Origin: Actinomycetes bacterium
GTDB taxonomy: Bacteria; Actinomycetota; Acidimicrobiia; Acidimicrobiales; RAAP-2
Direction of reading: 5' to 3'
NCBI GenBank assembly: GCA_021791615.1
Contig: JAJYWG010000052.1
Location: 1-14,137, forward strand
DNA: 14,137 bases
This document shows positions 6,790-13,766 of the stretch, piece after piece (the first letter of the stretch is position 1; each line of letters opens with the position of its first letter). The notes beneath the pieces were generated by a model. It worked only from the letters and a program-made list of their open reading frames with translations. It was not told where the DNA came from and did not search any database. Position numbers and translations under genes: made by a program.

Positions 6790-8030
6790 CGAGTCGCCTG
6801 ACATTCGTCAGCGACCGTCTGAACTCCGCGGATCGTGGCTCGGTCGAATGCGTGGCTGTAGTAGGCCAGCGTTACGGCCGGACTGGAGTGGCCAAGGATG
6901 CGGGCCACTTCGGGTCCGGTATGTCCGTGGGCTATCAAGATGGACGCGACCGAATGTCTGAGCTGGTGGGGATGTACAGGGCCGATGCCCGCCTGTCGAC
7001 CGAGGCGCTCCAACGCGTGTCGAAGGTTGTCCGGATCGATGGGAGTTCCCAGAGCGGTAGTGAAGACAAGATTCTCGTCCACCCAGTCGGCACTCCAGAG
7101 GGGACCAGAACGAAGTCGCTGGCGGGCCTGTTCAGAACGCCATCCCCTCAGGAGAGACACGAGCACGGGTGGCATGGGAAGCGGACGTCGGCTTGAGCGC
7201 GTCTTGGTGGGCCCGATCACGAGACGCGTTTGCCCTTCGAACCGAATCCGGGACAGCGAACGACGGATCGTCAAGATCCCAGAATTGAGATCGACGTCTG
7301 ACCAAGAGATCGCGAGCGCCTCCCCGCGCCGCACCCCGAGAAGGGCAAGTACGGCCAACAGGGGCTCCCACCTCGTGCCCACGGCGGCTTCGAATAGCAA
7401 GCGCACCTTATCGGGTTCCAGGGCTTTCGAGATAGGTCCGTCGTGCTCAGACAGTGTTCTGCGAACATGGCTCGCCCCGACCGTCACGATGCTGCACACG
7501 AGTCCGTCCCGCTTCGCTCCGCCGAGGAGTCTTCCGAGTGCATTACGCGACGCTTCGATAGTCCGCGGGCTTCGACCAGCGGCTGCCAGGGCGTTCATCA
7601 TCCTCTCGACGTCGTCCGTGGTCAAGGTTGGGAGTGAGCGAGAACCGAGCTGAGGGATGACGTAGTACTTGAATACCTGTTCGTAGAAGCTCAGGGTTGA
7701 TCTGGCAAGCCCCCGCCCGGCCGAACACTTCGCAAGCTCTCTGCTGAGCCAGACTTCGACATAAGTCGCTACCGTCACGTGGCCGGACGGAACCACGAGT
7801 CCTCGGTCTGCGGCGTCCAACATCTCACCGATCGCTTGCTCGGACCGTTTCCGATGTTGAGACTTTCCTTCGCCCGGAAGACGTCGAACGATGCGTCGTC
7901 GACGTCTACCGCCTGGAAGGGTAACTCGGACGTCGTAGGTGCCGTCCGCACGCAACGAAAGTGAACCGGCACCGTTTGCTCTACGGACGACGGTCGTGTT
8001 ACCGCCACGGAGGCGGGATACGTTCTTCAT
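6786..8030 (-). CDS. int: Tyrosine integrase of the island
   Basis: The protein is 414 aa, the usual size of phage/ICE-type integrases. The N-terminal segment (about 20-75: GAGSLSLRADGTYDVRVTLP...) resembles the three-stranded AP2-like arm-binding domain. Residues about 85-185 form the SAM-like core-binding domain, and the catalytic domain follows from about 205. The catalytic residues are present: Arg234 (LGVRRGE), Lys276 (PTKTRSSRR), His355 and Arg358 (HPHQLRHS), His381 (LGHSSP) and the nucleophile Tyr390. The ATG is preceded by AGGAG (8037-8041) at a 6-nt spacing. The enzyme would recombine attP with a chromosomal site, plausibly the tRNA-Arg at 2080-2153. Unusually, its stop overlaps the start of a methyltransferase gene (ATGA), so integration and DNA modification genes probably share one transcript. 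All catalytic residues are intact. Confidence 0.93.
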   Translation of the reverse strand: MKNVSRLRGGNTTVVRRANGAGSLSLRADGTYDVRVTLPGGRRRRRIVRRLPGEGKSQHRKRSEQAIGEMLDAADRGLVVPSGHVTVATYVEVWLSRELAKCSAGRGLARSTLSFYEQVFKYYVIPQLGSRSLPTLTTDDVERMMNALAAAGRSPRTIEASRNALGRLLGGAKRDGLVCSIVTVGASHVRRTLSEHDGPISKALEPDKVRLLFEAAVGTRWEPLLAVLALLGVRRGEALAISWSDVDLNSGILTIRRSLSRIRFEGQTRLVIGPTKTRSSRRPLPMPPVLVSLLRGWRSEQARQRLRSGPLWSADWVDENLVFTTALGTPIDPDNLRHALERLGRQAGIGPVHPHQLRHSVASILIAHGHTGPEVARILGHSSPAVTLAYYSHAFDRATIRGVQTVADECQATR

Positions 8031-8062
8031 GTTCGGCTCCTGGTGGGTTCAGGGGTCGGATG

Positions 8063-8092
8063 GGCCGGGGGGTGTTAGCGCACCTCCCGGCC
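8063..8092. promoter_or_regulatory. Inverted repeat overlapping the integrase transcription start (candidate operator)
   Basis: Two 12-base arms, GGCCGGGGGGTG and CACCTCCCGGCC, flank the 6-base spacer TTAGCG, with one mismatch. The repeat lies immediately downstream of the proposed -10 box and would cover the transcription start of the integrase/methyltransferase operon. There is no T-tract in either direction, so a terminator is unlikely. A repressor or autoregulatory binding site fits best, with a 5'-UTR hairpin as the alternative. Confidence 0.45.
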
Positions 8093-8094
8093 AC

Positions 8095-8123
8095 ATGATA
8101 GGTGCCGGAGGTGACAACGTCTA
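8095..8123 (-). promoter_or_regulatory. Putative promoter of the integrase-methyltransferase operon
   Basis: On the - strand, TAGACG (8118-8123) and TATCAT (8095-8100) are separated by 17 nt and resemble -35 and -10 boxes at 4 of 6 and 5 of 6 consensus positions. They lie about 65 nt upstream of the integrase ATG, leaving a leader that contains the 12-bp inverted repeat and an AGGAG ribosome-binding site. This is a pattern-based prediction. Confidence 0.4.
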
Positions 8124-8167
8124 CACGTAGCGAGGACCCGCTTCCTGACGGTGGCGCAGGTCGTGGC

Positions 8168-8443
8168 CTACTCCCGCCCGACATTCGCCAGTCCCAACCG
8201 GATGAGTTCGGCCTCAATCGCTGGGTCGCCCATCTCACGAGCTTTGCGAACGAAGTCTCTCAGCTCCTCCTCGGCGTATGTGTCGAAGTCGCTGGGTCGA
8301 CAACCCGTCAGAACGCCAATCCAGTCGATACTCCCGTCTTCATCCTGGGCGGATTCAGCCGGTGGCCGCGACAAGCTCGTTGAATCGTTCCGCAGGAGTT
8401 GGAGTTGGCGCGCTTTGACGGACAGGTTGGTTGTGTTGATCAT
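8168..8443 (-). CDS. Short hypothetical protein, probably a gene remnant fused to the IS3 end
   Basis: This 91-aa ORF starts with an ATG that overlaps the stop of the IS3 transposase fragment (ATGA, 8440-8443). The first about 14 residues (MINTTNLSVKARQL) are encoded by what appears to be the terminal non-coding part of the IS3 element. Residues about 15-91 come from flanking DNA and look protein-like: an acidic stretch ESAQDEDGS, then a predicted helix rich in Glu/Arg (AEEELRDFVRKAREMGDP) and a C-terminal helix. I recognise no family. The simplest reading is that the IS3 inserted in or next to a small gene and replaced its 5' end. It may still be translated from the transposase message. It lies upstream of the integrase promoter, in the same orientation. 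Confidence 0.4.
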   Translation of the reverse strand: MINTTNLSVKARQLQLLRNDSTSLSRPPAESAQDEDGSIDWIGVLTGCRPSDFDTYAEEELRDFVRKAREMGDPAIEAELIRLGLANVGRE

Positions 8444-8733
8444 GCCGCCTGACGGTCGGCGTGGTGGTGGATGGCAGCCTCGTACTCGGCCGGGCTGCGG
8501 TATCGGAGCGAACTGTGAAGCCTCCGCGTGTTGTACCAGCCCTCGATGTAATCGAAGACGGCGGCCCGGAGCCCGGCCCGGGTGGGCCAGGCGCGGGTGT
8601 CGATCAGCTCGCGCTTGATGGTGGCGAAGAACGACTCGGCGACGGCGTTGTCCCAGCATTCACCGGCCATCCCGACTGAGAGGACAACGCCGTTCGCCCG
8701 GGCCAGCTTGCCGTAGTCGAGGCTCGTGTACTG
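8440..8733 (-). pseudogene. IS3 transposase OrfB, C-terminal fragment
   Basis: The frame resumes at QYTSLDYGKL after the IS30 element and runs to the TGA at 8440. It contains the third catalytic residue, Glu, in ECWDNAVAESFFATIKREL, and the conserved C-terminal YIEGWYNTRRLHSSLRYRSP block of rve-type integrase cores. It is non-functional alone because both catalytic Asp residues lie on other fragments. The longer ORF extending to 8874 runs antisense-free through IS30 sequence in another frame and is an artefact of the junction. Confidence 0.9.
8731..8733. repeat. IS30 target-site duplication, left copy (CTG)
   Basis: CTG here and CTG at 10183-10185 bracket the IS30 element. Deleting one copy plus the element rejoins the IS3 transposase codons ...GGG AGC CAG | TAC ACG AGC..., giving the family-typical SDRGSQYTS. 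A 3-bp duplication is normal for IS30 elements. Confidence 0.8.
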
Positions 8734-8760
8734 CCTGGGTTCAACCGGTCGAAGCAACAC
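8734..8760. repeat. IS30 terminal inverted repeat, left
   Basis: This 27-base end matches the reverse complement of 10156-10182 at 21 positions. The best-conserved block is TTCAACCGGTCG, followed after two mismatches by GCAACAC. The three outermost bases do not match. The transposase stop codon (8741-8743) is inside it. Confidence 0.88.
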
Positions 8761-10138
8761 TGGTTGGTCCATCTGATTGTAGAAGAGCGTCGAGTGCCTC
8801 TGCTGGAGTGCGCCAACCGAGCGTCTTTCGCGGGCGGCCGTTGAGAGTGAACGCGACCGCGTCGAGGTCGTCACGATCCCAGCGGTAGAGATCGGTGCCC
8901 TTGGGGAAGTACTGGCGCAAGAGCCCGTTGGTGTTCTCGTTCGTCCCGCGCATCCACGGCGAGTGCGGGTTGGCGAAGTAGACGGCGAGGCCGGTGTCGA
9001 TCCGGAGCTTCGCGTGCTGGGCCATCTCGGTGCCCTGGTCCCAGGTGAGAGATCGCCGCAGGTGCTCGGGGAGCGTCATGATCTTGCCGGTGATCGCATC
9101 ACGGACTGCCTCAGCACCGTGGCCGGCGAGCGGCGGCCCGTTCTTCACCTTCTGTCCTCGGTGACCTTCCATGGGCGGCAGGTGCAAGAGCATCGTGTAG
9201 CGCGTGGTGCGCTCGACAAGCGTGCCGATCGAGGACTTGTCGCGCCCGATGATGAGGTCACCCTCCCAGTGCCCCGGCACCGCGCGGTCCTCGGCTTCTG
9301 GCGGTCGCTCGGAGATCATCACCTCGGGCGTGATGTAGTTCTTCCCTCGCCCCTTCGCTCGCGCTCTTGGGACCCGAAGCGCTCTCCCGGTCCGAAGGCA
9401 GGTCACGAGCTCGTGTTTGAGCGCCCCGCGGCCCTGGACGAAGAGCGACTGGTAGATGGCCTCGTGGGAGATACGCATAGTCTCGTCGTCGGGGAAGTCG
9501 AGTGGGAGGCGCTTCGCGATCTGCTCGGGGCTCCAGGCCTTTGCCCACCGGCGATCCTGGCGCGGCCCGTGACGGCGACCCTTGAAACGAACGGTGGGAC
9601 CTTCGACCGCCGTGCCGTCAGGCCGGGTGACGAGGCCTGACAGACGTTCCTCGACGTAGGCGCGGAGCCTCTCGTTGTGGGCGAGCCTCGCTTCCTTCGG
9701 ACGCTTCCTGCGGCGCTCTGCGTGCCACTGGGCGACCGTCGCCCGGTAGCCCGAAGAGTCCGTGCGCGTCGCCGCATTGCGGCGCAGCTCTCTCGAGATC
9801 GTCGACGGCGAGCGGCCGAGATGCCGGGCGATCTGCCGCACCCCCGAACCGCGAGCCCGCTCGATCGCGATCTCCTCACGTTCTGCGAGCGAGAGGTAAC
9901 GGCCGGAGGCGGGAGCGAGGCTGATCGGGCACATCCCGCCAGCCTCGCGGAACCACCTGGTGCCGACGGGGACCGACACCCCTGCAGCGATCGCAGCTTC
10001 CTCGGTCGTCGCGCCTCTCGCGATCTGGCGCCAGAAGCGCTCGAGCTGATCACGTTGCCAGCCTGGCGGGTGCCCTGGCGAGTGCAGCTTGCCTCGCATC
10101 GCCCAGGTCGCTCTTCGTGCATCCTGCTTGGTTGCCAT
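8741..10138 (-). CDS. IS30-family DDE transposase, full length
   Basis: This 465-aa protein catalyses cut-and-paste or copy-out transposition of the IS30 element. Residues about 78-120 form the IS30 helix-turn-helix (YLSLAEREEIAIERARGSGVRQIA...RSPSTISRELRRN). The first about 70 residues carry a further HTH-like stretch (ATTEEAAIAAGVSVPVGTRWFREAGG). The DDE triad is complete: Asp294 in GHWEGDLIIG, Asp367 in LTWDQGTEM and Glu401 in the NENTNGLLRQYFPKG block. The C terminus has LNGRPRKTLGWRTPAEAL, which is invariant-like in the family. The ATG at 10138 is preceded by GGAGG with a 6-nt spacing. The length is at the upper end of the family range. There is no frameshift and no missing motif, so the enzyme is probably active. 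Confidence 0.95.
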   Translation of the reverse strand: MATKQDARRATWAMRGKLHSPGHPPGWQRDQLERFWRQIARGATTEEAAIAAGVSVPVGTRWFREAGGMCPISLAPASGRYLSLAEREEIAIERARGSGVRQIARHLGRSPSTISRELRRNAATRTDSSGYRATVAQWHAERRRKRPKEARLAHNERLRAYVEERLSGLVTRPDGTAVEGPTVRFKGRRHGPRQDRRWAKAWSPEQIAKRLPLDFPDDETMRISHEAIYQSLFVQGRGALKHELVTCLRTGRALRVPRARAKGRGKNYITPEVMISERPPEAEDRAVPGHWEGDLIIGRDKSSIGTLVERTTRYTMLLHLPPMEGHRGQKVKNGPPLAGHGAEAVRDAITGKIMTLPEHLRRSLTWDQGTEMAQHAKLRIDTGLAVYFANPHSPWMRGTNENTNGLLRQYFPKGTDLYRWDRDDLDAVAFTLNGRPRKTLGWRTPAEALDALLQSDGPTSVASTG

Positions 10139-10155
10139 CGCTCACCTCCATCGAG

Positions 10156-10182
10156 GTGTTGCGACGACCGGTTGAATCCGCC
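10156..10182. repeat. IS30 terminal inverted repeat, right
   Basis: Reverse-complement partner of 8734-8760. It is followed by the second CTG copy at 10183-10185 and then by IS3 transposase sequence. Confidence 0.88.
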
Positions 10183-10336
10183 CTGGCTCCCGCGGTCGGA
10201 GTGGAAGATCACGCCCCTGTCCGGCCGGCGGGCGAGAAACGCCATCTTCAGGGCGTCTTCGACCAGCTCGGTGCGCATGTGGTCGGCGAGTGCCCAGCCG
10301 ACGACCCGGCGCGATGCCAGGTCGATGACCGTCGCC
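10183..10336 (-). pseudogene. IS3 transposase OrfB, middle fragment
   Basis: This sliver of about 154 bp encodes ATVIDLASRRVVGWALADHM...FHSDRGSQ, the strand-helix-strand portion of the rve catalytic core including the second catalytic Asp (HSDRGSQ). It lies between the double-recombinase element (right) and the IS30 element (left). An ATG at 10336-10338 arises from the junction with the right-hand element and is not the native start. Joined in frame to the other two fragments it rebuilds a normal IS3 core. Confidence 0.9.
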
Positions 10337-10341
10337 ATTCT

Positions 10342-10349
10342 GTGGAATC
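10342..10349. repeat. Inverted end motif GTGGAATC of the two-recombinase element (left)
   Basis: GTGGAATC starts 5 bp inside the left boundary and is the reverse complement of GATTCCAC at 13825-13832. It could be one arm of a recombinase core site; in a circular form the two arms would face each other across about 14 bp. Confidence 0.5.
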
Positions 10350-10356
10350 TGCCGTG

Positions 10357-12714
10357 TCAAGTCTTCTTGGTTCGGCGCGTTGGCCGGAGGCGGACGTTCG
10401 GAAGCTCCGTGGCCGTGATTGTGGAGCAGATCGACCGAGGCGTTGGACCTGAGGGGCTCGGCACGTCGTGCAGCCGGTCGACGAGCGCAGCGAGGGAGGC
10501 TTGACCTTCCTCGACCGCCGCACGCTCGTCGTCGGTGAGCGGCACGGCGACGAGCATGCGTTGGAGGTTCTTGGCGCCCTCGAGGAGCTGGGCGCGGCTT
10601 GACTCCTTCGGGATGTAGAAGTCGCAGCGAGCACATGCCATGCGATGCGGACACTGCTCGAAGAAGGAGTAGCTGCAGTAGCCGTGGCCGAGGTCGTAGT
10701 GCTGCCAAGGCTCTCCGTTCCCGGCACGTCCCGAGGTGACGGCGTCGCGGTCCAAGAGGACCTCGATCGTCCGCAGGTTGCGGGCGAAGTACCCGGCGTC
10801 GTTGTAGGCCTTCGACAGGGTGGCGGGGCTGATCTTCGCGTAGTGCTGGGTGCTGGCCGGACTGCGGTGCCCGAGCCAGGCTTGGAGCTCGAACAGCGTC
10901 ATCGGCTCCTTGGCGTTGTAGAGCTGGCTGGCGATGGTGGAACGGGCCCGGTGGCTCGTGATCCTGCCGCGCACGTCGGTCGGCGGCACGCCAGCCTTCC
11001 GGCACAGGGCGGGGATAATCGTCCGGTTGAGGTAGCTGCGGGCGACCGGCTGGCCTCGGACACAGAAGAGGATGTCGACTCGCTCTGCGGTCTTGGCGTC
11101 GAGCGTCGTCGGCTGGGACGGTCGGAGGCGCTGCCACGCCTCGATCGCCTGGCCGAGCAGCGGATCGACGGGTTTGGTGAAGGCCGTGCCGGTCTTGTGC
11201 ACGGGCACGTCCAGCAGGCAGACGGCGTCCTGGGCAAGCACGTCGGACGCATCCGGTCGGATCGACTGCCCGTCGTGCTGCCAGCGCATGCAGCCGACTC
11301 GGAGCCGGGTGATCTCGTCAGAGCGCAGCCCGGCGAAGAGCCACGTGAGGGTCACTGCCCGGATCAGCTCCATCGGGTAGTAGGTGTCGGCGGAGTTGCC
11401 CGGGAGGTCATCGGCCTCGAGGTTCAGTCCGGCCCACAGCAGCTTCGCCCACAGGGCGTCGTCGATCACCCTCGGATCGGTGGCGATGAGCGCGCCGACA
11501 CTGCGGGGGACGCCGAGGGCGCGGGCGGGGTCGAACCGGCGGGTGATCCACTCCCACTCCTGGCAGTCCCGGAAGAAGGTCCTCGTCGCCATCAAGATGT
11601 GCGCTTTGGTGCGCGGCGAGATCGGCTTGCCCTCCCGGGCTCCCAGTCCCTCTCGTCGCTGGACGTAGTCGCCGACCGACATCCGGTCGACGGCCGCCAC
11701 CCATGCGGCACACGTCCCGCGCGTCCACTGCGAGGGCTCGGTGATCTCGGGGTGCTCGGCCGTGAGCCAGCGCCCGGCCTTCGCCATGATCGTGCGAACG
11801 ATGGCGCGCACCTTCGGGGTGAGCGTCGAAGTCGCGTGCCAGCGCTCGATCCAGGCGGTCCAGGTGGGGTCGGCCCCCTCGATGACCGGGGCGGCGTTGT
11901 AGCCGGTGCGCACCGGCGCGTCGCAGTGTCCGAGGGCGGCGACGGCACGCTGGAGGGCGTAGAGGATGGGCATCTGGTAGTCGCTCGTCGCCGGATGCGC
12001 CCGAAGCCGGTCGAAGGACGCGGTGCTGAGATCTTCGAGCAGTGGGCTCCGGTTCACGAGGAGCACCTGGCTCACGATGCCCCGAAGCTGGTGGCGGGCC
12101 ACTTCAGGGATCCGATAGCCCCAGGCGTCGAGGGTCGCCGCCACCTCGGTGATCGAGATCTCGACGGCGCCTGTGCCCAAGACGAGTTTGGCGAGATGCA
12201 GTCGGTTGAAGGTCCCGAGCTGCTCGAAGCGGTCGAAGCCCCCGACCAGGTAAGCGAGAGCGACGACGAAGGGACGGACGGTGGTCTCGGTGGGGAGCGA
12301 CCGCTCGGCGAGGAAGGTCTCGGCGCTCTGACCGAGGAGCCCGGCCCACTCGTCGCTGCTCCAGGCCCACCACGGCCGCCCAAGTACCCCGCAGTGCTCG
12401 AGCACCAGCCCGACGGCGTGCAGGCCAGCGCGGCGATGACGGACGTCGTCTCGGTGATGAAGGGCGGCCCGGACGGCATCGAGCGGCTCAGCGAGGCGGG
12501 CGAGCTCCCTCCACGACGTTGCCGTGCGGCGAGGGACACCTCCCCGCAGGCGGTTGCGGCGCAGCCCTTGGGGCCCGATGGCCTGAAGCGCTCTGCGCTC
12601 CTTGTCGCTCAGCGCGCCGGTGCGGTCGACTGCCCGCGGCTCGACGGCCATCCACTGCCTTCGACGCGGCTCTGCGCTGGCGGGGACGGGAACGGGAACG
12701 GTGACGGTGCTCAC
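10357..12714 (-). CDS. Large tyrosine recombinase, TnpB-like, with C-terminal Cys4 zinc-finger-like motif
   Basis: The protein is 785 aa from the GTG at 12714, which overlaps the upstream recombinase stop (GTGA); the open frame further upstream is antisense to nothing useful and lies inside the first recombinase gene. The catalytic residues are complete: Arg464 (FAGLRSDE), Lys507 (VHKTGT), His588 and Arg591 (TSHRARST), His616 (LGHRSP) and Tyr625 (STQHYAK). Residues 1-440 are a long non-catalytic region that probably contains the core-binding domain near 290-400. After the catalytic domain a cluster Cys680, Cys688, Cys694, Cys697 (GYCSYSFFEQCPHRMACARC) suggests a zinc-binding finger, a feature seen in Tn554 TnpB-type recombinases. 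It is longer than the about 630 aa I recall for Tn554 TnpB. It is coupled to, and probably acts with, the 351-aa recombinase on the same element ends. Confidence 0.85.
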   Translation of the reverse strand: MSTVTVPVPVPASAEPRRRQWMAVEPRAVDRTGALSDKERRALQAIGPQGLRRNRLRGGVPRRTATSWRELARLAEPLDAVRAALHHRDDVRHRRAGLHAVGLVLEHCGVLGRPWWAWSSDEWAGLLGQSAETFLAERSLPTETTVRPFVVALAYLVGGFDRFEQLGTFNRLHLAKLVLGTGAVEISITEVAATLDAWGYRIPEVARHQLRGIVSQVLLVNRSPLLEDLSTASFDRLRAHPATSDYQMPILYALQRAVAALGHCDAPVRTGYNAAPVIEGADPTWTAWIERWHATSTLTPKVRAIVRTIMAKAGRWLTAEHPEITEPSQWTRGTCAAWVAAVDRMSVGDYVQRREGLGAREGKPISPRTKAHILMATRTFFRDCQEWEWITRRFDPARALGVPRSVGALIATDPRVIDDALWAKLLWAGLNLEADDLPGNSADTYYPMELIRAVTLTWLFAGLRSDEITRLRVGCMRWQHDGQSIRPDASDVLAQDAVCLLDVPVHKTGTAFTKPVDPLLGQAIEAWQRLRPSQPTTLDAKTAERVDILFCVRGQPVARSYLNRTIIPALCRKAGVPPTDVRGRITSHRARSTIASQLYNAKEPMTLFELQAWLGHRSPASTQHYAKISPATLSKAYNDAGYFARNLRTIEVLLDRDAVTSGRAGNGEPWQHYDLGHGYCSYSFFEQCPHRMACARCDFYIPKESSRAQLLEGAKNLQRMLVAVPLTDDERAAVEEGQASLAALVDRLHDVPSPSGPTPRSICSTITATELPNVRLRPTRRTKKT

Positions 12715-13766
12715 TTCTTGCCGGCCGTCGTGTCGTCGCCCGACAGGAGGCTGATGCGCCAGGCGTGGATCTCCGCCATCCCCCGGTTGAGCTTGTCGGA
12801 GAGCTCTCGACCCGAGAGATGGATGTAGCGAAGCGTCGAGTCCGTGCTCGCATGCCCGGCGAAGGTGGCGATGGCGTGCAGCTCCCAGCCCATGCGGGCG
12901 AGATCGGTCAGGCAGAGATGCCGCGTCGTATGCGTGGAGAACTGCGGAACACCGGCGGTGAGCGCGACCCGGCGCACAACCTTCGACCAGGTCCACAGGC
13001 TGAGCGGCTCGGCCCGGTTGCGTCGGGACTCCGAGAGGAACAGCGGCCCGCGGCTGCGGCTGATGGTCGCACGGTGATCCAGGTAGGCGGCGAACAGCAC
13101 GCCCGTCGCGGCCGAGTAGGGCACCGCGCGTCCCCGCCGGGTCTTGGTCGTCTCGGCGCGGACCCGGATCATGCGGTGGCCCGGGTCGAGGTCGTCGGTG
13201 CGAAGCGAGCACAGCTCCTCGCGCCGCAAGGCAGCGTCATAGGCGAGAGCGAGCATGAGGCGGTTGCGGATCGGCTCGCCACGGAAGACGGCGAGCACGT
13301 CGAGCCACTGCTGCTCGGTCGGGATCCACGGCAGCTTCTGGAGGCGCGGCACGAGCCCCCGGTCGCCTCCGAGGCCGTGCCGGGCGCCATAGCGGCCGCG
13401 CCCGACCGGGTTCGAGTCGCGGACACCTTCTTCGACCAAGAAGTCGTAGAACAGACGAACCGGAACGAGGCGCTGCTGCAGCGTGGCGTTGGCAAGCCCG
13501 GCGCCCGAGTCGAGCGACAGCGTGTTCGCCCCGTGGCGACCCGGGCGGTTCGTCAGCTCCCGAACGAAGGATGCGACCTGGGCCCGGCTGGCGACGAGCG
13601 GGTCGATACCGTTCCGCTCGCAGTGCTCGAGGTACTCAGCAAGCCCGCGCGCATAGGCGTCGATCGTCCGCGGCGCCCGACCGATGTCGGTCCAGATCTG
13701 CAGCCACTCGGCAGCCCGCTCGTGACGGCCGAAGACCGGCCACTTCTCCTCCAGTTCGATGTCCAA
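12711..13766 (-). CDS. Tyrosine recombinase, TnpA-like
   Basis: This 351-aa protein has an N-terminal SAM-like core-binding domain (about 15-125, with APRTIDAYARGLAEYLEHC and LFYDFLVEEGVRDSNPV) followed by the catalytic domain. The active-site set is complete: Arg181 (AALRREEL), Lys208 (ETTKTRRGR), His279 and Arg282 (THTTRH), His305 (AGHAST) and nucleophile Tyr314 (TLRYIHL). Translation is taken from TTG at 13766: the frame has a TGA 7 codons upstream, no ATG or GTG intervenes, and GAGAGG lies 11 nt before it. The length is close to Tn554 TnpA. Its stop overlaps the GTG of the larger recombinase (GTGA at 12711-12714), so the two are made together, probably in fixed ratio for a heteromeric recombination complex. 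Confidence 0.9.
   Translation of the reverse strand: MDIELEEKWPVFGRHERAAEWLQIWTDIGRAPRTIDAYARGLAEYLEHCERNGIDPLVASRAQVASFVRELTNRPGRHGANTLSLDSGAGLANATLQQRLVPVRLFYDFLVEEGVRDSNPVGRGRYGARHGLGGDRGLVPRLQKLPWIPTEQQWLDVLAVFRGEPIRNRLMLALAYDAALRREELCSLRTDDLDPGHRMIRVRAETTKTRRGRAVPYSAATGVLFAAYLDHRATISRSRGPLFLSESRRNRAEPLSLWTWSKVVRRVALTAGVPQFSTHTTRHLCLTDLARMGWELHAIATFAGHASTDSTLRYIHLSGRELSDKLNRGMAEIHAWRISLLSGDDTTAGKK

Larger units (their letters stand above)
8734..10182 (-). mobile_element. Complete IS30-family insertion sequence (1449 bp)
   Basis: The element contains one full-length transposase gene, has 27-bp imperfect inverted ends (8734-8760 and 10156-10182, 21 of 27 positions identical, core TTCAACCGGTCG) and is flanked by the CTG duplication. 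The transposase stop codon lies within the left inverted repeat and its ribosome-binding site (GGAGG) lies just inside the right one, the usual compact IS layout. It sits in the catalytic-core coding region of the IS3 transposase, immediately after the HSDRGSQ codons. It appears intact and potentially active. Confidence 0.93.

Noticed and set aside
8037..8123. Inverted repeat at 8063-8092 as an intrinsic terminator
   Set aside because: There is no T-tract on either strand, and it lies between a promoter-like sequence and the integrase start, which suits an operator better.
2154..8400. Possible CRISPR array or regularly spaced repeats
   Set aside because: No repeated unit with regular spacing is visible anywhere in the window.
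8734..8874. N-terminal part of the 144-aa ORF that ends in IS3 sequence
   Set aside because: It is an out-of-frame reading of the IS30 transposase 3' end joined to the IS3 C-terminal fragment.
8963..9640. 225-aa + strand ORF
   Set aside because: Antisense shadow of the IS30 transposase.
9403..10338. 311-aa - strand ORF starting with the IS3 middle fragment
   Set aside because: Only the first about 52 residues are IS3 transposase; beyond the IS30 junction it reads IS30 in a non-coding frame.
10645..12828. 727-aa + strand ORF
   Set aside because: Antisense shadow of the large recombinase, which has a complete catalytic set; the shadow is Gly/Arg/Glu-rich with no recognisable fold.
12715..13212. 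N-terminal 166-codon extension of the large recombinase frame
   Set aside because: It lies inside the first recombinase gene in another frame, is Arg/Pro-rich, and the GTGA overlap at 12711-12714 gives a better start.
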